60,539 bases of DNA from Phenylobacterium sp. (GCF_030651185.1 NZ_JAUSCJ010000033.1:1-60539), one strand, 5' to 3'; counted from the stretch's first letter, positions 9,109-17,348 are shown. The notes: generated by a model not told the origin, from the sequence alone. Translations and numbers: made by a program.

Positions 9109-9122
9109 TGACGCCGGCGTCA
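9109..9122. promoter_or_regulatory. Perfect palindrome TGACGCCGGCGTCA upstream of the GMC oxidoreductase
   Basis: A 14-bp perfect palindrome lies about 95 bp upstream of the GMC oxidoreductase start and overlaps the stop codon of the next gene upstream. A related partial dyad, GACG-ctg-CGTC, lies at 9084-9094. The pair could be an operator for the oxidoreductase. No regulator is assigned. Confidence 0.35.
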
Positions 9123-9593
9123 CGGACGTCGAAACTCCATGATCCAATTGGTTTCCCAGCTCTTCCCGCCGTCATAGGAGAAGGCTTGGCTCCAGCGCGG
9201 CGCGTTGGGATCAGCGGTCTGCCAGTCGAACACCACCGCGACCGGACGGTCGCCGTCCATGTCCTGTCCGTGGAAGGTCCCGCGCGTCCCCTCGAAGCGG
9301 CCCATCACCGGCGGCTGCATGACGCCATCCCGGTCGGTAATCCACCAGATCGTCCACTCGTCCCGCTCCGGACTGTAGAGCCGGAACGTCATGCCCTTGA
9401 ACCCCTGCTCGACGAAGTCGATCTCATCGAGGCTGCACATGCCCCCGAGCCGCAGGTCCGAGCGCTGGCGCGCGTCGAACACCTCCCAGTCGACGGAGCC
9501 GACGCCACGCCCTTTCAGGCGGCGATTGGTGACGATCCAGTCGCCGTGGTTGAAATCGAAGGCGTGGCGCGAGGTCTGGCGGTCGGCGGACAT
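9120..9593 (-). CDS. DUF1579-like hypothetical protein
   Basis: A 157-residue soluble protein without a signal peptide. Its organisation (FDFNHGDWIVTNRRLKG, then repeated tryptophan-rich strands such as WTIWWITD and WSQAFSYDGGKSWETNW) resembles small lipocalin-like or DUF1579-type beta-barrel proteins. The ATG at 9593 follows AGGAGCC; an in-frame TTG just before it is less likely. It lies in the same direction as the GMC oxidoreductase and the enoyl-CoA hydratase, so it may belong to their catabolic operon. The function is unknown. Confidence 0.65.
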   Translation of the reverse strand: MSADRQTSRHAFDFNHGDWIVTNRRLKGRGVGSVDWEVFDARQRSDLRLGGMCSLDEIDFVEQGFKGMTFRLYSPERDEWTIWWITDRDGVMQPPVMGRFEGTRGTFHGQDMDGDRPVAVVFDWQTADPNAPRWSQAFSYDGGKSWETNWIMEFRRP

Positions 9594-9655
9594 CAAAGGC
9601 TCCTAAGCTGGAGCTTCGATCTACCGCCACCCTGCTGACACCAGGTGGCAGCTAC

Positions 9656-10438
9656 CTACTTGCCCTTCCAGTTCGGCGTGCGCTTCTGAGCAAACGCCAT
9701 CGGCCCCTCCACGAAGTCCTCGGAGCGGAACAGGGCCGAGATGGCGGGGTAGCGGTTCTGGCCGGCGATGGCGCCCTCCAAGGTCGGCTCGTCGAGGCCA
9801 CGATAGACCGCCTCCTTCGACGCGCGGATCGACATGGGCGACAGCTCGGCGATCTGGCCCGCCCAGCGGCGAGCCGTGGCCATCAGGTCGGCCGGGGTGC
9901 TGACCTCGTTGACGAAGCCCAGCTCGTGGCCCTCGGCGGCGGAGACCCGGCGGCCGGTGAGGATCATGCCCATGGCCCGCTTGGTGCCGATGGCGCGCGG
10001 CAGGCGATGCAGGCCGCCGGCCAGGGCGGCCAGACCCACCCGCGGCTCGGGCAGGGCGAAGACGGCGTTGTCGGAGGCCACGATGATGTCGCAGGCGAGC
10101 GCGATCTCGAATCCGCCGCCCATCGCCACGCCGTTGACGGCGGCGATCAGCGGCTTGTTGAGGTCAAAGCGCTGGGCGAGGCCCGCGAACCCGCTGGCCG
10201 GCATGGCCATGGAACCGCCGGTGGCCTGGTTCTTCAGGTCGTTGCCGGCCGAGAAGGCGCGCTCGCCGGCGCCGGTGATGATGCCGACCCACTGCTCGGG
10301 GTCGGCGTTGAAGGCGTTGAAGGCCTCGTCCATCTCGAAGTGCATCGGCGAATGCACCGCGTTCATCACCTCGGGCCGGTTGAGGGTGAAGACCGTGACC
10401 GGGCCTTCGCGCTCCACGGAGATGAATTCATAGGCCAT
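9656..10438 (-). CDS. Enoyl-CoA hydratase/isomerase family protein
   Basis: A 260-residue crotonase-fold enzyme. Typical features are the start YEFISVEREGPVTVFTLNRP, the first oxyanion-hole segment FSAGNDLK, and the second, NGVAMGGGFEIALACD, where hydratases carry a glutamate. Residues near FALPEPRVGLAALAGG complete the acyl-CoA pocket. It probably hydrates or isomerises an enoyl-CoA in the cytoplasm; crotonobetainyl-CoA hydratase-like activity is one possibility. The start at 10438 was chosen because GGAGGA lies 6 bases upstream; the upstream ATG at 10453 overlaps that ribosome site. It is divergent from the esterase at 10556. Confidence 0.87.
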   Translation of the reverse strand: MAYEFISVEREGPVTVFTLNRPEVMNAVHSPMHFEMDEAFNAFNADPEQWVGIITGAGERAFSAGNDLKNQATGGSMAMPASGFAGLAQRFDLNKPLIAAVNGVAMGGGFEIALACDIIVASDNAVFALPEPRVGLAALAGGLHRLPRAIGTKRAMGMILTGRRVSAAEGHELGFVNEVSTPADLMATARRWAGQIAELSPMSIRASKEAVYRGLDEPTLEGAIAGQNRYPAISALFRSEDFVEGPMAFAQKRTPNWKGK

Positions 10439-10555
10439 CGGGTGTCCTCCCATTGTCTTGTTGGGGGGAAGGCTGGCCGGGCGCCGTGGCGTCCGTCAAG
10501 CAGGCTCGGCGCCTGCCGTGCTTGACCGGACGGGCGACCTCCCCCACCAAAAGGC

Positions 10556-11212
10556 ATGACCACGCTTCCAACCCTCGACGGTCCCGCCATTCCCCCCCTC
10601 TCCGGCGGCGCGCCGAAAAGTCTCGTGATCCTGCTGCACGGCTACGGATCGAACGGCGCGGACCTGATCGGCCTGGTGCCGCACTGGCAGCACGCCTTCC
10701 CCGACACCCTGTTCATCTCCCCGAACGCGCCCCAGGTCTTGCCCGGCATGTTCGACGCTTACCAATGGTGGCCGATCACCAACATGGATGCCCAGGCTCG
10801 CATCAATGGGGCGCGGGAAGCCGCGCCGGTGGTGAACGCCTTCATCGATCAGCAGCTGGCCAAGTACGGCCTCACCGAGGACCGCCTGGCCCTGGTGGGG
10901 TTCAGCCAGGGGACCATGATGGCCTTGCAGGTCGGCCTGCGCCGCTCGCCCCAGGTGGCGGGCATCCTGGGCTATTCCGGAATGCTGGTGGACGAGACGG
11001 GCCTGGACACCGCCAAGGTGAACCCCCCGATCCTGCTGATCCACGGCGACGCCGACCCCATGGTGCCGGTGGCCGCCTTGCATCACGCCGGAGCGACCCT
11101 GCAGAAGCTCGGATTCGAGGTCGGCGGGCACGTCTCTCCAGGGCTGGGCCACAGCATCGACCTGGACGGCCTGCAGATGGGCGGAAACTTCCTGCACAAG
11201 TTTCTCGCCTGA
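10556..11212 (+). CDS. Carboxylesterase/phospholipase-type alpha/beta hydrolase
   Basis: A 218-residue serine hydrolase of the acyl-protein thioesterase/carboxylesterase family (Abhydrolase_2). It shows the strand LVILLHGYGSNGADL, the nucleophile elbow GFSQGTMM with the catalytic serine (about residue 122), the aspartate in IHGDADPMVP and the histidine in GLGHSID near the end. No signal peptide is visible, so it is cytoplasmic. The ATG follows a weak AAAAGG. It is followed after 80 bp by the dienelactone hydrolase in the same direction. Confidence 0.85.
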   Translation: MTTLPTLDGPAIPPLSGGAPKSLVILLHGYGSNGADLIGLVPHWQHAFPDTLFISPNAPQVLPGMFDAYQWWPITNMDAQARINGAREAAPVVNAFIDQQLAKYGLTEDRLALVGFSQGTMMALQVGLRRSPQVAGILGYSGMLVDETGLDTAKVNPPILLIHGDADPMVPVAALHHAGATLQKLGFEVGGHVSPGLGHSIDLDGLQMGGNFLHKFLA

Positions 11213-11292
11213 CACAGGCGCGGCTTGGCATCTGAGTTAACCTGGCGATCACAGGCGCCGTTAACGAGCGCCCACATCAGGTGAGGCTCCCC

Positions 11293-12153
11293 ATGGACGA
11301 CGAACTCAATCCCGCCAGCGCCGACCGCGACTCGCGCCTGACCCGCCGTGGTTTCGCCACCGTCACCATGGCCACCGGCGTCGCCATCGCCGGCGCGGCG
11401 CTCGCCGCCGAGGTGGTCGAGACCGACATCACCATCACCACCGCCGACGGCCCCTGCGACGCGGCCTTCTTCCATCCCGCCGGCAAGGGGACCTGGCCCG
11501 GCGTGGTGATCTTCACCGACATCCTGGGTCTGCGCCCGGTGTTCCGCGACATGGGCAAGCGCATGGCGGCCGAGGGCTATGCGGTCGTCGTCCCCAACCC
11601 CTTCTATCGCACCCGCAAGGCGCCGGTGATCACCGGGCCCTTCGAGTTCTCCAATCCCACCGACCGGGCCAAGCTGGGCGAACTCACCAGCCCGCTGACG
11701 CCGGACGCCAAGGCGCGCGACACCGCCGCCTATGTCGCCTGGCTCGACAAGCAGCCTCAGGTGAACGCCCGCAAGAAGATCGGAACCACGGGCTACTGCA
11801 TGGGCGGCCCCTATACCTTCATGGCCGCGATCAACCATCCGGTCCGGGTGGGCGCGGCAGGTTCCTTCCACGGCGGCGGGCTGGTGGTCGACGGGCCCGA
11901 CAGCCTGCATCTGCAACTGGGCAAGGCCAGGGCCGGCTTCCTGGTGGCCATCGCCGAGAACGACGACGCCAAGCAGCCGGACGGCAAGGACAAGCTGAAG
12001 GCGGCCTTCGCCGCCGCCAAGCTGCCGGCCACGGTCGAGGTCTATCCCGCGCAGCACGGCTGGTGCGTCAAGACCGGCGCCGTCTACAATCCGGCCGAGG
12101 CCGAGCGCGCCTGGGCCGCCCTCATCGCGCTCTACGCGCGCGCCCTGGCCTGA
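11293..12153 (+). CDS. Dienelactone hydrolase family protein, Tat-like leader
   Basis: A 286-residue alpha/beta hydrolase. Residues 15-40 (LTRRGFATVTMATGVAIAG) look like a twin-arginine export signal, so a periplasmic location is likely. The catalytic triad is visible: C169 in TTGYCMGGPY, an aspartate in AENDDAKQPD and a histidine in YPAQHGWC. Cysteine as nucleophile is typical of dienelactone hydrolases. ATG 11293 follows AGGTGAGG; a GTG at 11281 is in frame but sits on that site. The last 22 bases overlap the end of the convergent TetR gene. Confidence 0.83.
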   Translation: MDDELNPASADRDSRLTRRGFATVTMATGVAIAGAALAAEVVETDITITTADGPCDAAFFHPAGKGTWPGVVIFTDILGLRPVFRDMGKRMAAEGYAVVVPNPFYRTRKAPVITGPFEFSNPTDRAKLGELTSPLTPDAKARDTAAYVAWLDKQPQVNARKKIGTTGYCMGGPYTFMAAINHPVRVGAAGSFHGGGLVVDGPDSLHLQLGKARAGFLVAIAENDDAKQPDGKDKLKAAFAAAKLPATVEVYPAQHGWCVKTGAVYNPAEAERAWAALIALYARALA

Positions 12154-12740
12154 GCCGCCAGCCGCTCCAGCCCGCCCAGGGCGATCTGAACGCACAGGTT
12201 GACGGCGTCCTCGATCTCGAGCTCCCCGTCGGCGACGCGACTCCCGGCCCGTCCGGTCGCCCCCATCAACATGTCCACGGCGACGATCGCCGGGGCCAGG
12301 GGCAGACCATAGGCCCGCCGCGTCGCGCGGACCAGATAGCGGATGGTCTGGTCGCGATTGATCCGGCTTTCGGCCTCCATCAGGGCGGCGGTGGAGGGGT
12401 CGGCCAGCAAGGCGGCGATCAACGGGCCACGGTCGCGGACGTGTTCCAGATAGTGCCGGGTGGTCTGGGCGATCAGGTCGGGAAAGGTCTCGGCGCGCAG
12501 GGCGGCGGCCATCCCGCGGTCGCCTAGATCCGCCTGTTCCCGCTGCAGAAGCGCGCCCAAGAGGCCGTCGCGCGTGGCGAAATATGTGTAGACTAGCGCC
12601 TTGCTCACGTGTGCGGCCCGCGCCAGCCGTTCCATGGTCGCGGCCTGCAGGCCCTCCTGAACGATCACGCGGGCGGCGACGTCGAGAATCTGGTCCCGGC
12701 GAGCGGCCGGCGTCAGCCGCGTGCGAATGCGCTCTGTCAT
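12132..12740 (-). CDS. TetR-family transcriptional regulator
   Basis: A 202-residue regulator. The N-terminal helix-turn-helix (residues 12-58) is standard: RRDQILDVAARVIVQEG, then TMERLARAAHVSKALVYTYF. The C-terminal part is a ligand-binding helical bundle. The gene overlaps the 3' end of the dienelactone hydrolase by 22 bp on the opposite strand. It lies 27 bp downstream of the hotdog-like gene in the same direction, so the two are probably cotranscribed from the divergent promoter at 13650-13730, where a candidate operator is present. Confidence 0.85.
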   Translation of the reverse strand: MTERIRTRLTPAARRDQILDVAARVIVQEGLQAATMERLARAAHVSKALVYTYFATRDGLLGALLQREQADLGDRGMAAALRAETFPDLIAQTTRHYLEHVRDRGPLIAALLADPSTAALMEAESRINRDQTIRYLVRATRRAYGLPLAPAIVAVDMLMGATGRAGSRVADGELEIEDAVNLCVQIALGGLERLAAQARARA

Positions 12741-12767
12741 GCTCTCCCTATGCCGCGCTCTCGATGC

Positions 12768-13649
12768 TCAGGTCCAGAGCGGCGAGGAGCCCTTCAAAAG
12801 CCGGGTCATGAGGATCAGCCTTGAGACCACGCGCCCGCCTTCGGCGTCGCGCAGGGTGCTCTCGAACCAGGCCACTTCGGTCTTGGGCGATTCCGAGAGG
12901 GCGAGCAGCCGACCGTCCGCGAGATAGTCGTGCTCCATGAACACCGGCCCGTCGAGCCACTGGACCTCAATGGCGCCGAACATGCCGACGAAGGCCTCGT
13001 CGGGCTTGAACAGCGGTGTCTCCACCTCGCGCATTGCGTCGATGGCGATGGCCGGGGCGGCCACCCGCTCCCCCCACACCGTTGCGTCCTCATATTCCGC
13101 CAGCGGCTCGGTGATGAACGCCAGGCGGTTCTCGTTGCGGGACAAGGCCAGGCGCGCGGGAACGCCCAAGCAGGTGTCGCCCACCTTGGACTGCTTGAGA
13201 ATCCGCAGATCCTCCGCCGGGCGGACGGCCTCCAACTTCTGACGCAGGAAGCTTTCCATATCCGGCGGGCCTGACGCGGCCGTGCCTTCGCAGACCCTTC
13301 GGCCCTCGGCGTCCTCCATCCACACCTCAGCGCGCATCCCGCCCTCCACCCGCGGGACCGGAACGCGGGCGAAGACCTGGACCGGTTCCCCGTCGGTGGT
13401 GGGGGTGAGGAAATAGAGTGACAGGTTGCCGGTGCGATACCAATCGCGCCCGAACAGCTCGGCCATCAGCGGCGGGAACTGCTCGAAGTGGATGTTTCCA
13501 GCCACCGTGCCGCCCTTGAATCCCAGCTTCTGCGCCGTGGCGTCGTCATGGATCGAGCCCTTGGCATGCTTGGAGAAATTGTCGGGACGGCGCACCGGGC
13601 CGGCGATGATTCCGTCCTGACGGCTCGTCGTGAAGGGCGCGTGGGACAT
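12768..13649 (-). CDS. Hotdog-fold (MaoC-like) hypothetical protein
   Basis: A 293-residue soluble protein. Its middle segment, GGTVAGNIHFEQFPPLMAELFG, resembles the central helix of hotdog-fold thioesterases and MaoC-type dehydratases. Two halves of about 145 residues suggest a double-hotdog layout. No clear catalytic D-x4-H hydratase motif is seen, so the activity is uncertain. The head-to-head arrangement with the acyl-CoA dehydrogenase at 13731 and the TetR gene behind it points to a role in acyl-CoA metabolism. The start codon is an ATG at 13649. Confidence 0.6.
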   Translation of the reverse strand: MSHAPFTTSRQDGIIAGPVRRPDNFSKHAKGSIHDDATAQKLGFKGGTVAGNIHFEQFPPLMAELFGRDWYRTGNLSLYFLTPTTDGEPVQVFARVPVPRVEGGMRAEVWMEDAEGRRVCEGTAASGPPDMESFLRQKLEAVRPAEDLRILKQSKVGDTCLGVPARLALSRNENRLAFITEPLAEYEDATVWGERVAAPAIAIDAMREVETPLFKPDEAFVGMFGAIEVQWLDGPVFMEHDYLADGRLLALSESPKTEVAWFESTLRDAEGGRVVSRLILMTRLLKGSSPLWT

Positions 13650-13685
13650 CTGGACCTCGCTGTCGGTTGACCGGGTGTGGCGGGG

Positions 13686-13723
13686 CCGGATACTATTGGA
13701 TGGACCTTACAATAACAATCCGG
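13686..13723. promoter_or_regulatory. Candidate operator between divergent genes
   Basis: A dyad made of CCGGAT-N3-ATTG and CAAT-N4-ATCCGG around an 11-base centre fills most of the 81-bp gap between the hotdog-like gene and the acyl-CoA dehydrogenase. Its right end is 7 bp from the dehydrogenase start. The TetR protein encoded at 12132-12740 is a plausible ligand-controlled binder, by inference. Confidence 0.4.
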
Positions 13724-13730
13724 ACTGGCC

Positions 13731-14909
13731 ATGGATCTCGACTTTTCGGCGGAGGAAACCGTCTTTCGCGACGAGGTCAGAGCGCTGATCGCCAGGGTGT
13801 TCCCGCCAGACGCGCCCTTCGACGGGTCGGCTGCTGACGAGGCGCGCTGGCATCAGGCCCTGCTGGCCAGAGGCTGGGCCGTGAACAAGTTCCCTGTCGC
13901 CTTCGGCGGCCCCGGCTGGACCCCGGCCATGAACTTTATCTGGGAACGGGAGACCGCCGCGGCCGGCGTCCCGGCCCAGGTCGGCGGCATGGGGCCTGGC
14001 ATGCTGGCGCCGGTCCTATTCGCCTATGGCAGTCCCGACCAGCAGCAGCGGTTCCTGCCGGGCATCGTCGCCGACACCACCCGCTGGTGTCAGGGCTATT
14101 CCGAGCCTGGCGCCGGTTCGGACCTCGCCTCGCTACGGACCCGTGCGGTGCGGGACGGCGATGTCTATGTGGTGGATGGCGAAAAGGTGTGGACGAGCGG
14201 CGCTCACAAGGCCGACTGGATTTTCTGTCTGACGCGAACCGCCACCGAGGCCAAGCCGCAGGCGGGCATCACCTTCCTGCTCATCGACATGCGCAGCCCC
14301 GGCGTGATGGTGACGCCGATCATCTCGATCGACGGCCGTCATGCCTTCAACCGAGTCATCTTCGACGCCGTCCGGGTTCCGGTGGAAAATCGGATCGGCG
14401 AGGAAGGTCAGGGTTGGACCTATGCCAAGGGCCTGCTCACCCACGAGCGGACCGGGCAGGCCTTCGTCTCCCTGTCCCTGAACCTCGCCCGCGGCATTCG
14501 AATCGCGGCCGCCACGGAAATCTCCGGCTCGCAGGGCGACCGGCTCATCGACGATCCAGGGTTCGCGGGGCGGTTGGCCGTCCTCGAGATCGAGCTGAGA
14601 GCCCTGGAGATGACCGAGCTTCGCACCCTGTGGGAGGTCGCGGCCGGCTCCGCCCCAGGCGCGCAATCCTCGATGCTCAAACTGAAGGGCACCGACATCG
14701 TCCAGAGGCTGACGGAGCTCTATATGGAGTGCGCCGGCCCCTATGCCGCGCCCTGGTTCCCCGAGGTGGGCGGCGGCGCCGAACCGCTTGGACCGGCCTG
14801 GGCGCGCCGGGAAGTGACCCGGTACTTCGAAGGCCGCGCCGCCAGCATCGCCGGCGGATCCGACGAGGTGCAACGCAACATCATGGCCAAGCACGTGCTC
14901 AGAATCTGA
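13731..14909 (+). CDS. Acyl-CoA dehydrogenase
   Basis: A 392-residue flavoenzyme that introduces a 2,3 double bond into an acyl-CoA. It has all three regions of the family: an N-terminal helical domain; the middle beta domain with QGYSEPGAGSDLASLRTRA and VDGEKVWTSGAHKADW; and a C-terminal helical domain ending IAGGSDEVQRNIMAKHVL. The substrate cannot be specified; similar members act on medium-length or branched and ring-containing acyl-CoAs. It is divergent from the hotdog-like protein, with a candidate operator between them. Confidence 0.9.
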   Translation: MDLDFSAEETVFRDEVRALIARVFPPDAPFDGSAADEARWHQALLARGWAVNKFPVAFGGPGWTPAMNFIWERETAAAGVPAQVGGMGPGMLAPVLFAYGSPDQQQRFLPGIVADTTRWCQGYSEPGAGSDLASLRTRAVRDGDVYVVDGEKVWTSGAHKADWIFCLTRTATEAKPQAGITFLLIDMRSPGVMVTPIISIDGRHAFNRVIFDAVRVPVENRIGEEGQGWTYAKGLLTHERTGQAFVSLSLNLARGIRIAAATEISGSQGDRLIDDPGFAGRLAVLEIELRALEMTELRTLWEVAAGSAPGAQSSMLKLKGTDIVQRLTELYMECAGPYAAPWFPEVGGGAEPLGPAWARREVTRYFEGRAASIAGGSDEVQRNIMAKHVLRI

Positions 14910-14971
14910 GCGCGGAACCTTCACCTTGGACGGGCGTTGACGGACTTATCCCCCACGTCCCGGAGACGGTC

Positions 14972-15646
14972 ATGTCCAAGTTTACCGCTACCCTCGCCAT
15001 GCTTGCCGGCGCGGCTGCCCTCACCGCCTGCACCACCACCGACCCCTATACGGGCATGCCGGTGCGCAACAACACCGGGACCGGCGTCCTGGCCGGCGCC
15101 CTGGGCGGCGCGGCCCTGGGCTACCTGACCAACACCAATAGCGGTGAGCAGGGCCGCAAGAACGCCCTGATCGGCGCCGGTATCGGCGCGCTGGCCGGCG
15201 GCGCTGTCGGCAACTACATGGACCGCCAGCAGGCTGACTTCCGCCGCTCGCTGGAGGGCTCGGGCGTGCAGATCCGCCGCCAGGGCGACAACATCGTCCT
15301 GATCATGCCCAGCGACGTGACCTTCGCCGTCGACCAGTCCGACGTGCAGCCGCGGTTCGAGCCGGTCCTGGCCGACGTGGCCCGCACCCTGAACGCCTAT
15401 CCGCAGACCACCATCGACATCGTCGGCCACGCTGACTCCAGCGGCGCGGACGACCACAACCAGGCCCTCTCGGAACGCCGCGCCAGTTCAGTGGCCAACT
15501 ACCTCGTGGGCGCCGGTCGTGTGATGCCGGCCCGTATCTTCGTCGCCGGCGAGGGCGAGCGCCAGCCGGTGGCCAGCAACGGCACACCGGAAGGCCGCGC
15601 ACAGAACCGCCGCGTCGAGATCATCCTGCGCCCGATCCAGGGCTAG
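14972..15646 (+). CDS. OmpA-family outer-membrane lipoprotein (YiaD-like)
   Basis: A 224-residue lipoprotein. The signal peptide ends in a lipobox with C20 (ALTAC). Residues 40-85 are a glycine-zipper region (GVLAGALGGAALGY, then GAGIGALAGGAVGNYMD) that may insert in the membrane. The C-terminal OmpA domain (about 110-222) binds peptidoglycan and shows GHADSSGADDHNQALSERRASSVANYL and NRRVEI. It probably links the outer membrane to the cell wall. ATG 14972 was chosen because GGAGA precedes it and the signal peptide starts there; an upstream extension would run through the dehydrogenase gene. Confidence 0.88.
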   Translation: MSKFTATLAMLAGAAALTACTTTDPYTGMPVRNNTGTGVLAGALGGAALGYLTNTNSGEQGRKNALIGAGIGALAGGAVGNYMDRQQADFRRSLEGSGVQIRRQGDNIVLIMPSDVTFAVDQSDVQPRFEPVLADVARTLNAYPQTTIDIVGHADSSGADDHNQALSERRASSVANYLVGAGRVMPARIFVAGEGERQPVASNGTPEGRAQNRRVEIILRPIQG

Positions 15647-15653
15647 CGGCTTT

Positions 15654-15678
15654 GAGGGCGGCCTAACCCGCCGCCCTC
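15654..15678. terminator. Bidirectional hairpin between ompA-like and gamma-CA genes
   Basis: Perfect 9-bp arms, GAGGGCGGC and GCCGCCCTC, enclose a 7-base loop that contains the stop codon of the carbonic anhydrase-like gene. It sits between two convergent stops 16 bp apart, so it probably ends transcription from both sides. There is no long T-run. Confidence 0.55.
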
Positions 15679-16193
15679 AGCTCTCTCTTATAGCGCTGCC
15701 AATTGGCGACGTAGTGCATCGCCCCGCCGGCCAGCATGCGGGCCTGGCCCTCCGAGACCTCTCGCACCACCTTGCCCGGCGCCCCCATCACCAGAGAGTT
15801 GTCGGGGATCTCCTTGCCCTCGGTGATCAGCACATTGGCGCCGATCAGGCAGTTCTTTCCGATCTTCGCCCCGTTGAGGATGATCGAGCCGATCCCCACC
15901 AGGGAGTTGTCGCCGATGCTGCAGCCGTGAAGCATCACCATGTGCCCCACGGTGACATTGGCCCCGATGGTCAGCGGCGACCCGGTGTCGGTGTGCAGAA
16001 CAGAGCCGTCCTGCACGTTGGAGTTCTCGCCGATGATGATGGGGTCGTTGTCGCCACGAATGGTCGCACCGAACCAGACGGACGCATTTTTCTTGAGAAT
16101 CACGTTCCCCATCACCGCCGCGTTCGGCGCTATCCAGTATTCGTCCGCACCCGGAAGCTCCGGAGCCACGTCGCCCAAGTTATAGACACTCAT
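15663..16193 (-). CDS. Gamma-carbonic anhydrase family hexapeptide protein
   Basis: A 176-residue left-handed beta-helix protein. Hexapeptide repeats run from about residue 20 to 145 ([56 protein letters not shown]). The histidines in VLHTD and GHMVMLH match the metal ligands of gamma-class carbonic anhydrases. Family members of this size (YrdA/PaaY-like) often lack strong carbonic anhydrase activity, and some are thioesterases. The gene is preceded by a perfect CtrA box 35 bp upstream of the start. Confidence 0.82.
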   Translation of the reverse strand: MSVYNLGDVAPELPGADEYWIAPNAAVMGNVILKKNASVWFGATIRGDNDPIIIGENSNVQDGSVLHTDTGSPLTIGANVTVGHMVMLHGCSIGDNSLVGIGSIILNGAKIGKNCLIGANVLITEGKEIPDNSLVMGAPGKVVREVSEGQARMLAGGAMHYVANWQRYKRELRAAG

Positions 16194-16227
16194 TGTCGCA
16201 CCCTCGTTATTGTCACGGATCGTTTGC

Positions 16228-16243
16228 TTAATCCGCGATTAAC
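16228..16243. promoter_or_regulatory. Perfect CtrA-binding motif TTAA-N7-TTAAC
   Basis: TTAA at 16228-16231, seven bases, and TTAAC at 16239-16243 match the full CtrA consensus of Caulobacterales exactly. The box lies 35 bp upstream of the carbonic anhydrase-like start codon on the minus strand and at the head of the leader region that runs toward phoH. It could control either or both. Motif identity is seen directly; binding is inferred. Confidence 0.6.
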
Positions 16244-16261
16244 CCCGTTAGGATCATCTTA

Positions 16262-16455
16262 GTCGGGCGATTCGTGAGGGCGATAGCCTTCCCGAACCGG
16301 CCATGGCCGGATTTTCGGTCCTGGCGCCCCGCATGACGGAGACGAGGGTGTCGCGTTTGTGGCTTCGGCGGGGTTGCCCGCCAGCATTGCGAAGCGAAAG
16401 CGGTCCACCGGGCTGCGCACGACGCCGCTCTGTCTCACATCACCAGTCGACCTCG
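16262..16455 (+). promoter_or_regulatory. Candidate structured RNA leader or small RNA upstream of phoH
   Basis: This non-coding stretch is rich in nested inverted repeats. CCGGCCATGGCCGG at 16297-16310 is a perfect palindrome. The arms GCTTCG...CGAAGC enclose GCGGG/CCCGC, and AGCGG/CCGCT form a further stem. It ends in a strong intrinsic terminator at 16456-16487, only 21 bp before the phoH start. That layout fits either a small RNA with readthrough into phoH or a terminator-controlled leader. It does not match any riboswitch class that I recognise. Confidence 0.4.
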
Positions 16456-16487
16456 AAGGGCGATCCATTGCGGATACGCCCTTTTTT
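16456..16487 (+). terminator. Intrinsic terminator or attenuator just upstream of phoH
   Basis: AAGGGCG-ATCC pairs with GGAT-A-CGCCCTT across a 5-base loop with one bulged A, followed by a run of T. The phoH ribosome site (ACGGAGG) starts 10 bp later, which leaves almost no room for a separate phoH promoter downstream of it. Confidence 0.65.
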
Positions 16488-16508
16488 CATGCCCTTACGG
16501 AGGCTTTG

Positions 16509-17273
16509 ATGACCAAGCGAGCCCTGAAGCGACAAGTGCGCGAAGGCGCCTTCGACGCCGGCCAGTTCCAGGATGACGGCAAGATTCGCCGCCTGCCGGT
16601 GGAAAGGGCCTGGTCGCCGCTGGCGCATCACAATGATGACCGCGAGCAGGGGTACCTGAAGACCATCAAGTCCAAATCGCCGGGCCAGGACGAGCTGATC
16701 GCCGCCATCGACGCCAAGAACCTGGTGATGGCGCTCGGCCCCGCGGGGACCGGCAAGACCTACCTGGCCATCGCCAAGGCGGTGGAGGCCCTGGAGGCCG
16801 GCAAGGTGGGGCGCATCGTGCTCTCCCGGCCCGCCGTCGAGGCCGGCGAATCCCTGGGCTTCCTGCCCGGCGAGATGGAGGACAAGCTCGCCCCCTACCT
16901 GCGCCCCCTCTACGACGCGCTGTCTGACCGTCTTTCCATGAAGCGGGTTCGGGCCCTGATGACCGAGGGCGCCATCGAGATCGCCCCGGTGGGCTTCATG
17001 CGCGGCCGCACCCTGAACAACGCCTTCGTGGTGATCGACGAGGCCCAGAACTGCACCTACGGCCAGCTCAAGATGCTGCTGACCCGCCTGGGCTGGCACT
17101 CCACCATGGTGGTCACCGGCGACCCCAACCAGTCGGATCTGCTGCCGGAACTCTCAGGCCTGGGCCCCGTGGCGGACAAGCTGGAAGCGGTCTCCAATAT
17201 CGCCGTGGTCCGCCTGAAGGATCGCGACATCGTGCGTCACCCCCTGGTCGCCGAGATGCTGGGGGTCCTCTGA
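16509..17273 (+). CDS. PhoH family P-loop ATPase (short form)
   Basis: A 254-residue cytoplasmic NTPase of the PhoH family, related to the N-terminal ATPase part of Rec/UvrD-like helicases. It has a Walker A motif [14 protein letters not shown] (about residues 76-88) and a Walker B motif [12 protein letters not shown] sensor-like segment is [12 protein letters not shown], and the PhoH signature [17 protein letters not shown] is present. PhoH proteins are linked to RNA metabolism and the phosphate-starvation response; the exact role is unknown. ATG 16509 follows GGAGG at 7 bases. It converges with the phytase gene, which is a phosphate-related neighbour. Confidence 0.88.
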   Translation: MTKRALKRQVREGAFDAGQFQDDGKIRRLPVERAWSPLAHHNDDREQGYLKTIKSKSPGQDELIAAIDAKNLVMALGPAGTGKTYLAIAKAVEALEAGKVGRIVLSRPAVEAGESLGFLPGEMEDKLAPYLRPLYDALSDRLSMKRVRALMTEGAIEIAPVGFMRGRTLNNAFVVIDEAQNCTYGQLKMLLTRLGWHSTMVVTGDPNQSDLLPELSGLGPVADKLEAVSNIAVVRLKDRDIVRHPLVAEMLGVL

Positions 17274-17285
17274 GACCATTCAGGC

Positions 17286-17313
17286 CGGTCCCTGGTATGT
17301 CCGCCAGGGACCG
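17286..17313. terminator. Bidirectional hairpin between phoH and phytase genes
   Basis: The 10-bp arms CGGTCCCTGG and CCAGGGACCG are perfect, with an 8-base loop. The hairpin lies 12 bp after the phoH stop and before the convergent phytase stop. No T-run is present. Confidence 0.5.
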
Positions 17314-17348
17314 CGCCGATCGACTGGGCTCGATGAGGACCTCGACCC

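Noticed and set aside
7122..9638. Long plus-strand open frame opposite the GMC oxidoreductase and its neighbours
   Set aside because: It is antisense to genes with clear families; long antisense frames are expected in very GC-rich DNA, and its translation shows no domain.
16303..16509. 68-residue plus-strand frame ending exactly at the phoH start (TGATG)
   Set aside because: Its ATG lies in a palindrome without a ribosome site, the frame runs through the terminator hairpin, and the arginine/serine-rich translation looks random. The overlap with phoH is probably chance.
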